A stretch of DNA of 56,673 nucleotides from Cyclobacteriaceae bacterium. Its GTDB lineage: Bacteria; Bacteroidota; Bacteroidia; Cytophagales; Cyclobacteriaceae. The notes beneath the pieces were generated by a model, which was not told the origin of the DNA, did no database searches, and saw nothing but the letters and a program-made list of their open reading frames with translations. Positions 49,222-56,673 of this stretch are shown here, piece by piece (within the stretch, counting starts at the first letter, position 1; every line of letters starts with the position of its first letter). The stretch is from positions 1 through 56,673 of the forward strand of contig JAAUQL010000028.1 of assembly GCA_012033595.1 (NCBI GenBank). Direction: 5' to 3'. The position numbers were made by a program, and so were the translations under genes.

Positions 49222-49612
49222 TTTTGAAAAAATTGGCAAATTGCATTGATGTCTCTATTTTGAAGGTATATATTACCTTTTTGTATAAGAGACACTCGCA
49301 AGGCTTTTTTACCCTATGCGTACTTGTTTTTTTTTGTAAATATTTTCTTCAGGCAGTTGTACCAAAATACTCACTTTTACATAATATAATTATTGCTAAA
49401 GCACCTAATCAACAGCATTTCAACCAATACTCTATTTTCACTTTGGCCTGCATCTCATATTTTGTTAGTTGGAAATGAAAGCATTTAGTACGGAATGCAT
49501 CTAAGACATTATCCCCATTTTTGGGGATTGATATGTGCTCCAATTACCAATACCTTAGCGCTAATCCTTGCTTTCCATATAGGAAAACATTGATAAACCA
49601 TAGCAACCACCA
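49222..49612. other. Divergent intergenic region before the protease-DUF6603 operon
   Basis: It is AT-rich and holds the promoters of two divergent operons. The left half (49222-49500) shows no feature that I can name. The right part contains a stable hairpin (49511-49528) and a promoter-like pair described separately. Confidence 0.4.
49511..49558 (+). promoter_or_regulatory. Hairpin/operator and promoter candidate before the protease-DUF6603 operon
   Basis: ATCCCCA-TTTT-TGGGGAT (49511-49528) is a perfect seven-base inverted repeat. Its last bases touch a TTG (49528-49530), which lies 20 bases before TACCTTAG (49551-49558), one mismatch from the TAnnTTTG -7 element. The spacing fits Bacteroidota promoters. 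The repeat could be an operator at the -33 region. Confidence 0.4.
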
Positions 49613-50005
49613 ATGCACTTGTTAAATCGCACATCACACCTGATATTTTCCGGCATGGTGCTCACCATGTGTTCCCTTGTGTTGCACCCGACTGATGACA
49701 TCGGGTTTTGCAGCGCCCTATTGCGGCTCGACAAAAAAAGCGCTGAGAAGGCCAGCAAACCATTTCTCGACCAAATTGACGCCACAAAAGAAAGAAATCA
49801 AAATTTTGAGTTGATCAAAAACTGGATACTCAGCCATGATTGTATCCACAGCGTGAGCGTAAGTAATCGCCTCATAGAAACAGAACCACCCAGGCAAGAA
49901 TTCATCATTTGTATGAAAGACGAATCACAACTATCCTTTTGGATTACCGCCGGGCAGGCCTATACCTTTTATGACTTGAAAAACAACAATATCACCGCCA
50001 ACTAA
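49613..50005 (+). CDS. Small protein of unknown function, first gene of the protease-DUF6603 operon
   Basis: A 130-residue protein that I do not recognise. The N-terminal 35 residues are hydrophobic in parts, and the rest is a small alpha/beta domain (KPFLDQIDATKERNQNFELIKNWI, then EFIICMKDESQLSFWITAGQAYTFY). The start is uncertain: internal Met15 and Met19 codons are alternatives. Its stop lies 15 bases before the protease ATG, so the two are probably co-transcribed. It could regulate or inhibit the protease, an idea based only on position. Confidence 0.55.
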   Translation: MHLLNRTSHLIFSGMVLTMCSLVLHPTDDIGFCSALLRLDKKSAEKASKPFLDQIDATKERNQNFELIKNWILSHDCIHSVSVSNRLIETEPPRQEFIICMKDESQLSFWITAGQAYTFYDLKNNNITAN

Positions 50006-50020
50006 AAACCATTGCATCCT

Positions 50021-51505
50021 ATGAAAAGCCGACAGGAACTTATCGACCAGCACCACAAACTAATGGAAGTATATAATAAGGTTAAAGACAAACTCCGTTC
50101 CTACCCCAATGTGGTTTCGGTGGGCATAGGACTCAAAGAAAAAGATGGAAAGCTCACCGATGAGGGTTGCATTAAGATAGAATTGAAGGAAAAGAAGAGC
50201 GAGAAAGACCTCGATCCCAAAGACATCATCCCCAAAGAGCTGGAAGGTGTGCCCACCGATGTGATTGTATATAAAGAACGGGTGCTCTCCGGCACATGCA
50301 CCGTTGATACCAGCAGCCACCGACCCATCACCGGGGGTATTCGAATCAGCAACTACCGCAATGGCTCAGGTCGTGGCGGCAGTGGCACCCTTGGTGTGAT
50401 GGCTCAACTCAACTCCGACAACAGTTGGGTGATCCTCAGTAACCATCATGTGCTCTATGGCGACAGCGGACAAGATGGCGACGACATCGGCCAGCCCTGG
50501 GTGGGTTGCTCATGGTGTTGCAAAACCAATGTGATAGCCACAAATGTGAATAAGAATGAAGCCCTTGACTGCGCCATTGCCAAAGTCAACGACGATATCG
50601 CTATCAGCAACGTGATGGAAGATATTGGCAGCATTGCGGGCAATGGATCTGCGGCTCCGGTCAACGGAGAAAAAGTGAGAAAACGCGGCGCCACCACAGG
50701 CTATACTTCGGGTACCATCAGCTTTATCAATGTCGGCACCAATGAAATCACCGTAGATCCCAATCCCGCGGGCGGACCAGCCAACAACCCCGGAGGCTGC
50801 ACCAACTACGAAGCCGGGGTCACTGTCTTCACCAATCCCGGCGATTCTGGCTCGGTCTATATCAATGACAATGGAGAAGTAGTAGGGCTACACTACGCAG
50901 GAGACAACGGCTCCAACAAAAGCTATGGACACAACATTGTGCCCATACTTGCCGCCCTCAATATCTCCATCAAAACCAGTGGCGCCTTCCCCGGTCGCAC
51001 CCTGGAGCTGGATCCGGGCGAATCGGACATTCGACATCTGAGGACAGCCAATAAGCTCAATTTTACCGGCAATGACGGATGGGTTGATCATTTTGAAAAA
51101 CGACTGGATAATAGTGTTGCTGGACGAAAAATAAAGGAGGTGATGTATGCTCATCGGCAAGAAGTACTGCGTTTGGTGCAAAAATGCCGTCCTGTTACGG
51201 TGGAATGGAACAGAAAACAAGGCCCTGCTTTTTTCGCTGCCATGGCTCGAAGTGCCAAATACCCGGAATATGAAATTCCAAAGGCCATAGATCGCATTTC
51301 GCTACAAAACCTGCTGATGAGCATGGCCGCTGTATTGCTGGAGCATGGCAGTGAGCCTCTCAAGACCGATATCGAACAATATGCCCCGGCCATCATAGAA
51401 CATGGCAAGTCGCTCACCAGCATGACGGCATTTTTCCAATTGCTCGAAAGAGAAACACCAGACAAGGAACTATTGACCACTGAAACCGCTACTGACCATG
51501 CCTAA
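50021..51505 (+). CDS. Trypsin-like serine protease without signal peptide
   Basis: A 494-residue protein. The central chymotrypsin-fold domain has the triad His143 (VILSNHHVLYG; His142 is the other candidate), Asp183 (EALDCAIAKV) and Ser276 (FTNPGDSGSVYI). An N-terminal helical segment comes first (SRQELIDQHHKLMEVYNKVKDKL), then a beta region resembling the leader domain of other bacterial proteases of this kind. A helical C-terminal 150 residues follows (about residues 340-494). There is no leader peptide, which suggests cytoplasmic action or non-Sec export. A cysteine-rich loop, CSWCC, is in the domain. ATG 50021 is preferred to the TTG at 50012. The end overlaps the next gene by eight bases. 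Confidence 0.82.
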   Translation: MKSRQELIDQHHKLMEVYNKVKDKLRSYPNVVSVGIGLKEKDGKLTDEGCIKIELKEKKSEKDLDPKDIIPKELEGVPTDVIVYKERVLSGTCTVDTSSHRPITGGIRISNYRNGSGRGGSGTLGVMAQLNSDNSWVILSNHHVLYGDSGQDGDDIGQPWVGCSWCCKTNVIATNVNKNEALDCAIAKVNDDIAISNVMEDIGSIAGNGSAAPVNGEKVRKRGATTGYTSGTISFINVGTNEITVDPNPAGGPANNPGGCTNYEAGVTVFTNPGDSGSVYINDNGEVVGLHYAGDNGSNKSYGHNIVPILAALNISIKTSGAFPGRTLELDPGESDIRHLRTANKLNFTGNDGWVDHFEKRLDNSVAGRKIKEVMYAHRQEVLRLVQKCRPVTVEWNRKQGPAFFAAMARSAKYPEYEIPKAIDRISLQNLLMSMAAVLLEHGSEPLKTDIEQYAPAIIEHGKSLTSMTAFFQLLERETPDKELLTTETATDHA

Positions 51506-54500
51506 CGGAGGAACGATAGAATCGATTGCCCTGTCGATAGCCAGGCTTTTTCAACCTTTGGAAGAAGAGTTTAAGAAGGGTCGCATCAGGGTATTGCTCG
51601 CCGAATTGGGCATGGAATTTCCTCCAGAATTGGAAACCAAGGCAGCCTTTATCAATGCCCTGCAAAAAGGTGTGAGCGATGCCACCCTATTGCCCAAGCA
51701 CATCAGCGACCTCATCAAAGCGATAGAAGATGAGGATTTTGGCAAAATAACCAATACCGGCAAAAGCCTGTTCGGCACCATCAAGAGCCTGATCACCAAC
51801 ATCGATAAAATCGCCACTGAACTTAAAAACCTCGGTGGTTCGCTGCCCGGAATATCTGCCGGTCAACTGACCACCTTTGCCAACAACCTGCCCAAAAATC
51901 TACTCGACTACCTGATAGTCAAAAACCTGGAAGGAACGCCCGGATTGGTCGAACCATTTGAATTTATCGACTTGATAGAGCGTACTACTGTTATAGACGG
52001 TGACTATAGCTACACGACCAGAAATATAAAATTTGACCAGTTCACCAACTTCATCAGCAATCCGCAAGCACACCTGCAAACATTGTATGGCTGGGGCAGT
52101 AGCGGGTTTACGGGCGTTGCCATGCTCGAAAAACTCGAAAAGCTATTCAACAGCAGTGGAGTACCCGCGGTGTTGGACAAAAGCGTCAATCCCAATGTGC
52201 TGGATTTGATCTTTCTGGAGGTGAAACCAAACCTTGCCCTCGACCCCAAAGGTCTATCACTTATTTTGCAGGATAAAATCACGATCGACAAATCAGCGCC
52301 ATTTGCAATGGACGACTGGCGCATTGAAATAGGCATAGATGCTGACCTGAGCGCATCCTTGCAGATAGACGTACAGCCCAATGGCAAGGTGACCTTTAAG
52401 CCCCCTTCAGGAAAAATAGAAGGTGAGGCCTTCGTAAAATGGGTTGCCGGAAAAATTAGTGGCGAACCTTACCTCCTGCTCGGCGAAGCAAACGGCAGCC
52501 GGCTCGAAGTGCGTGAGTTTAATACCAAAGCCTCCGTTGGTTTCAAATTCGATTCGGCCAGCAACAAGTCCGATGGCGAATTCAAGGTTGGCGGGGAGAT
52601 CCTGGGTGGCAAAATCGTCATCGACTTTAGCCAGGGCGACGGATTCCTCAGCGAATTGCTTTCCGGCTTTGGCCTGGAATCAGACTTTGATGTAGGCATA
52701 GGGTTTTCGTCCAAAGAAGGCGTGTTCTTCTACGGCAGCAGCACCCTGGAAATCCAGTTGCCCACACACATCGAAATTGGTCCGATAGAGTTGAGTGCGC
52801 TCACCCTGAGCGTAGGCCTCGAAGGTTCTAAATTTCCTATTGGCATCACCTCCAACATCAAAGCCGAACTTGGCCCATTGGTAGCCGTGGTGGAACAAAT
52901 GGGTATCAAGGCAGATCTCAGCCTCCCCAGCGATCGCTCCGGCAACCTGGGCCCTGTCGATCTGGCTATGGGTTTTCAGCCACCCAAAGGAGTAGGCCTG
53001 TCTCTGGATGCGGGCATCATCAAAGGCGGGGGTTATCTGTTTTTGGATTATGAAAAAGGCGAGTACGCCGGGGCTTTGGAATTCACTTTTAGTGAAATCG
53101 TATCGCTCAAAGCCATAGGCATCATCACCACCAAAATGCCCGATGGAAGTGATGGATTTTCTATGCTGATTATCATTACTGCCGAATTTGGAGCCGGTAT
53201 TCAGTTGGGTTTTGGCTTCAAACTAATGGGTGTTGGCGGACTGATGGGCCTGAACCGCACTATGAAACTGGAAAAAATCGCCGAGGGAGTGCGCGATGGT
53301 GGCATCAACAGCATTATGTTTCCCCAAGACGTAGTAGCCAATGCCCAAAAGATCATCAGTGATCTGAAAACATATTTTCCTGTAAAGGAAGGTACTTTCC
53401 TCATTGGTCCCATGGCCAAACTCGGCTGGGGCACACCTACATTGATCAGCGTTTCTTTGGGTATCATCATCGAAATACCCGGCAATATTGCCATACTCGG
53501 TGTCATTAAAATCGCCCTGCCCGATGAAGACGCTGCCTTGCTGGTGTTGCAGGTCAATTTTATCGGCGCCATAGAATTCGACAAAGAAAGACTATGGTTT
53601 TTTGCCAGCATGTTTGGCAGCCGAGTGCTCTTCATCACCATCGATGGTGAAATGGGTCTGCTGATTGCCTGGGGCAATAGCGCCGAATTTGTTTCCAGCA
53701 TAGGAGGCTTCCATCCGGTGTTCAACCCCCCTGCCCTGCCCTTTCCAAATCCTGTACGCCTTTCCTTTAATATTCTCAATGAATCCTGGGCCAAGGTAAG
53801 GGTGATGGGTTACTTTGCCGTCACGTCCAACACGGTACAATTTGGTGCCAGAGTAGAAATCTATTTTGGTTTCAGTGTACTCAGCGTCGATGGACACATC
53901 GGTTTTGATGCACTCTTCCAATTTTCGCCTTTTTATTTTATCATTTCGCTTTCCGCCTCATTTTCTGTCAAGGTATTCGGTGCGGGTATTTTTAGTGTAA
54001 AAGTAAAAATGTCGCTGGAAGGCCCAACCCCCTGGCGTGCCAAGGGAACAGGTTCTATTTCCATCCTGTTCTGGGATATAGAGGTTGACTTTGATGAAAC
54101 ATGGGGCGACAAGAAAAATACTACCCTGCCGCCCATACAGGTGATGCCGCTGGTGAAGGCAGAATACGAAAAGCTCGAAAACTGGAAAGCACTGCTGCCG
54201 GCGGGCAGTAACCTGCTTGTGTCGCTGCGCCCACTCGAAGAATCTGATGCCCTGGTGCTGCACCCCGTAGGCACGCTCAACATCAGCCAGCGGGCTATAC
54301 CACTGGACATCACGCTCGACAAGGTAGGTGCGCAAAAACCCAATGATGCCAAAAAATTCCGGCTCGACACCACCGGCAGCACGGTGAGCAAGGTAAAAGA
54401 CCTTACGGAAAATTTCCCCTTGGCACAATTCCAGGAAATGGACAACAACAAAAAGCTGTCGAGGCCATCGTTTGAGCATGAGCATTCGGGTGTAGAGCTG

Positions 54501-54902
54501 GCAGTAAAGGACAAAAGTACCGCCATTGGTAAGGCAGTGAAGCGGATAGTGCGCTACGAAACCATCATCATTGACAACAACTTTAAGCGACATGTAATCC
54601 GATTTTTCGAGTTTTTCAATGTGTTGTTCCAGCATTTCATGCACAACAATGCCGTGGCCAAATCATCGCTTTCGTACAAAACCAAAAAGCAGTTTGTACC
54701 ATTCGATGACACCATCAAGGTAAACGCTCCGGGATATTCAGTAGCCTTTACCGCAAACAATACTGCCTTTGCCGCAGAGACGGTGAGTTTCCAAAGCGAG
54801 GCGCTCGCTATGGAATTTATGCATAATACACTGGCCACCAGTCCGAATATGGTCGATGACCTCCACGTAATACCAACCAACGAACTGAATCAAGTAGCAT
54901 GA
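51498..54902 (+). CDS. Giant beta-rich protein of the DUF6603 type
   Basis: A 1134-residue protein. The first 150 residues are helical. From about residue 220 to 880 it is a long series of amphipathic beta strands with alternating Gly and hydrophobic residues, such as GKIVIDFSQGDGFLSELLSGFGLESDFDVGIGFS, and the DUF6603-like core IQLGFGFKLMGVGGLMGLNRTM near residue 580. The last 250 residues are mixed alpha/beta. There is no signal peptide. DUF6603 has no known function; the strand pattern recalls long beta grooves of bridge-like lipid-transfer proteins, an analogy only. It is translationally coupled to the protease (eight-base overlap) and to the next gene (four-base overlap). Confidence 0.75.
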   Translation: MPNGGTIESIALSIARLFQPLEEEFKKGRIRVLLAELGMEFPPELETKAAFINALQKGVSDATLLPKHISDLIKAIEDEDFGKITNTGKSLFGTIKSLITNIDKIATELKNLGGSLPGISAGQLTTFANNLPKNLLDYLIVKNLEGTPGLVEPFEFIDLIERTTVIDGDYSYTTRNIKFDQFTNFISNPQAHLQTLYGWGSSGFTGVAMLEKLEKLFNSSGVPAVLDKSVNPNVLDLIFLEVKPNLALDPKGLSLILQDKITIDKSAPFAMDDWRIEIGIDADLSASLQIDVQPNGKVTFKPPSGKIEGEAFVKWVAGKISGEPYLLLGEANGSRLEVREFNTKASVGFKFDSASNKSDGEFKVGGEILGGKIVIDFSQGDGFLSELLSGFGLESDFDVGIGFSSKEGVFFYGSSTLEIQLPTHIEIGPIELSALTLSVGLEGSKFPIGITSNIKAELGPLVAVVEQMGIKADLSLPSDRSGNLGPVDLAMGFQPPKGVGLSLDAGIIKGGGYLFLDYEKGEYAGALEFTFSEIVSLKAIGIITTKMPDGSDGFSMLIIITAEFGAGIQLGFGFKLMGVGGLMGLNRTMKLEKIAEGVRDGGINSIMFPQDVVANAQKIISDLKTYFPVKEGTFLIGPMAKLGWGTPTLISVSLGIIIEIPGNIAILGVIKIALPDEDAALLVLQVNFIGAIEFDKERLWFFASMFGSRVLFITIDGEMGLLIAWGNSAEFVSSIGGFHPVFNPPALPFPNPVRLSFNILNESWAKVRVMGYFAVTSNTVQFGARVEIYFGFSVLSVDGHIGFDALFQFSPFYFIISLSASFSVKVFGAGIFSVKVKMSLEGPTPWRAKGTGSISILFWDIEVDFDETWGDKKNTTLPPIQVMPLVKAEYEKLENWKALLPAGSNLLVSLRPLEESDALVLHPVGTLNISQRAIPLDITLDKVGAQKPNDAKKFRLDTTGSTVSKVKDLTENFPLAQFQEMDNNKKLSRPSFEHEHSGVELAVKDKSTAIGKAVKRIVRYETIIIDNNFKRHVIRFFEFFNVLFQHFMHNNAVAKSSLSYKTKKQFVPFDDTIKVNAPGYSVAFTANNTAFAAETVSFQSEALAMEFMHNTLATSPNMVDDLHVIPTNELNQVA

Positions 54903-56673
54903 GCGACGTACTATCAACCTATACTTTTATACCCTGGCTCAGACAAGGCATTGCCAACAAAGTGACCGCAAGCGACCTGGATGCCGGCGTGAAACTGCGG
55001 GCGACCATCAATGTAAAAATGGACATTGTAGGCACGCCGGTTGAAGGCGAAACCGACCTGGTAGAGACCATCAATAAAGACATAGCCCTGTATGGCCCCG
55101 GCGACATAGTGGGTATTGACCAGAAAGCGATCGTCAAAAACGAGCCTCGTCACTGGATCACCAACTTCGAGCCCAACTATCTGCCATATATCGAATTCTA
55201 TGACGAAGACTACGCCTGGCGATATACCCCTGCCGCTCCATCGGGCAATGACCGGCTGCGACCGTGGCTCACCCTGGTGGTATTGAAAGAAGATGAATTT
55301 GAAGAAGGCAAGAATCTGAAAGACAAGCCACTGCCATTTTTCGAGCTTCAGGCCGATGCATCAGAAGTGATGCCACCCTCAGCCGAATTGTGGGCCTGGG
55401 CGCACGTGCATGTGAATGAAGGCCTGATGAGCGACATTGTCGCCAAAGACAGCGATAAGGCCTCGGTGATCACTAATTTTGAAAATGTCCTGAAAAAAAA
55501 TCCGGATCTGGCCTATTGCCGGATCGTGTGCCCCCGACGACTCGAAGCCAACACCCCATATCATGCCTTTCTGCTGCCAACTTTTGAAAGTGGTCGTCTG
55601 GCCGGGTTGGGTCTCAATCCTGCCGATGCACCTTTTGCCACGCATTGCGCCTGGGATGACTATCCGGCAGGGGTCAGGAATGAACCTGCCAATTATCCAT
55701 ACTATCACCGCTGGTATTTCCGCACGGGTACAGTGGGCGACTTCGAATACCTGGTACGTCTGCTGCAACCCCGACCGGTAGATAACCGGGTCGGGGTGCG
55801 CGACATGGACGTGCAACGCCCGGGATCGAACATCGCTGGCATAGATGATGCCGAACTGGGTGGCGTGCTCAAGCTGGGTGGCGCCTTGCGGATACCCTAT
55901 GATACCATGAAGCAGCAAGACAAAGATGTGTATGACCTGTACGATCAGTGGGCCATTCCTTATCCGCACAAATTTCAGGAAGACCTGGCTGCATTTGTGA
56001 ACCTGCCAGATGACTACGAAAGTCAGGAGGATCCGGATCCGCTGATCACCGCACCGATCTATGGCCGATGGCATGCACTTACCAAACGCCTGCTCAAAAA
56101 ACAAGACGGCACCGACATGCCAAACAACACCAACTGGCTACACGACCTTAACCTCGATCCTCGATTTAGGGTAGCGGCAGGCTTTGGTACCCGCATCGTG
56201 CAGGCAAACCAGGAAAACTATATGAATGCCGCCTGGAAGCAAATAGGAGATGTATTGGAGGCCAACCGTAAAATGAGACAGGCTCAGCTTGCCAAGGAAG
56301 CTTCATGGTTTTGGTACAACAAACACATCAAACCCATTGCCGACATGAGCATAGAAAAGTCTTTTCTGATGACAGCTCCGATGCAAAAACGTATTGTCGC
56401 CAACGGACTTACGGTACATCATCAGGTGAAAACCAGCAAAGTTTCTCTTTCTTTTGGCTCAGTGGCCATGCGACGCATGACCCGGCCAGGCAGCAGGATC
56501 ATGAAAATTTTGACTTTCGACGGAAATATCAAAAAAGATAATCTGATCCAGCGGGTCAACAACGGCGAAGTGCTCATCGCTCCCCCCAAAAAATCCCCGA
56601 AGATCTGCCGACATTCGACAAGCTTGCCGACGACCTACAGCCAAAGAACATCCCTGATTTTTTCCTCAAATTT
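54899..56673 (+). CDS. Large protein of unknown function in the DUF6603 operon (3' end outside window, frame interrupted once)
   Basis: The frame starts at an ATG that overlaps the DUF6603 stop as ATGA and stays open to the window edge, at least 591 residues. Recognisable stretches are the opening MSDVLSTYTFIPWLRQGIAN, ALYGPGDIVGID, FEPNYLPYIEFYDEDYAWRYTPAAP and RLRPWLTLVVLKEDEF. I recall similar proteins next to DUF6603 genes in other phyla but know no function. Near the end, the A6 run at 56588-56593 appears one base short: adding an A changes a nonsense-like tail into PEDLPTFDKLADDLQPKNIP. There is no signal peptide. Confidence 0.72.
   Translation, partial: MSDVLSTYTFIPWLRQGIANKVTASDLDAGVKLRATINVKMDIVGTPVEGETDLVETINKDIALYGPGDIVGIDQKAIVKNEPRHWITNFEPNYLPYIEFYDEDYAWRYTPAAPSGNDRLRPWLTLVVLKEDEFEEGKNLKDKPLPFFELQADASEVMPPSAELWAWAHVHVNEGLMSDIVAKDSDKASVITNFENVLKKNPDLAYCRIVCPRRLEANTPYHAFLLPTFESGRLAGLGLNPADAPFATHCAWDDYPAGVRNEPANYPYYHRWYFRTGTVGDFEYLVRLLQPRPVDNRVGVRDMDVQRPGSNIAGIDDAELGGVLKLGGALRIPYDTMKQQDKDVYDLYDQWAIPYPHKFQEDLAAFVNLPDDYESQEDPDPLITAPIYGRWHALTKRLLKKQDGTDMPNNTNWLHDLNLDPRFRVAAGFGTRIVQANQENYMNAAWKQIGDVLEANRKMRQAQLAKEASWFWYNKHIKPIADMSIEKSFLMTAPMQKRIVANGLTVHHQVKTSKVSLSFGSVAMRRMTRPGSRIMKILTFDGNIKKDNLIQRVNNGEVLIAPPKKSPKICRHSTSLPTTYSQRTSLIFSSN

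Overview
The window comes from a free-living member of the Bacteroidota, most likely a Cytophagales-type bacterium. The signs are a type IX secretion-like C-terminal tail, promoters with the Bacteroidota -7 element TAnnTTTG, many lipoproteins, the block miaB / sigma-54 activator / lptE / TPR gene / secG / groS-groL, paired DUF3857 proteins, and weak or absent Shine-Dalgarno sites. I saw no rRNA, tRNA or CRISPR array.

Layout. 1-195: tail of a possible transposase, followed by a strong palindrome. 421-6179 (minus): Gfo/Idh oxidoreductase, an alcohol/polyol dehydrogenase, a large secreted beta-helix protein and a gamma-carbonic-anhydrase-like protein. 6449-15012 (plus): pabB, then the housekeeping block from miaB to groL, ending in a clear terminator. 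15181-17645: lhgO and a ThiF/MoeB-rhodanese fusion. 17692-20845: a TPR sensor class III nucleotide cyclase divergent from an HD-PycTM (DUF5706) membrane protein. 20953-27890 (minus): a tightly overlapping biosynthetic operon with a FAD oxidoreductase, methyltransferase, type III polyketide synthase, FabL-like reductase, FabZ-like dehydratase, ketosynthase, ACP and PPTase, plus a YkgJ-type protein upstream. 28157-29152: nucleoside hydrolase. 29239-32087 (minus): a PstI/BsuBI-type restriction-modification operon with its own controller gene and operator. 32300-41688: sugar catabolism (two TIM-barrel isomerases, a secreted Gfo/Idh protein, a GH2 glycosidase, galactose mutarotase) with an epimerase, a STAS-like protein and a LuxR regulator among them. 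41820-49221 (minus): DUF89 protein, PhoD-like phosphatase, MsrA and two DUF3857/transglutaminase-like proteins, one of which has lost its catalytic triad. 49613 to the end (plus): an operon of a small protein, a leaderless trypsin-like protease, a giant DUF6603-type beta protein and a further large protein cut by the window edge.

Reading-frame quality. Ten genes are interrupted at twelve places. Every break lies in a run of one base, and eleven of the twelve are repaired by adding exactly one base to the run. The repaired proteins have continuous family motifs and, in several cases, regain signal peptides. I therefore treat them as intact genes with homopolymer undercalls, not as pseudogenes, and give the reconstructed extents.

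Most interesting candidates: the type III PKS/FAS-II hybrid operon, the cyclase/HD-PycTM divergent pair, and the protease-DUF6603 operon at the right edge.
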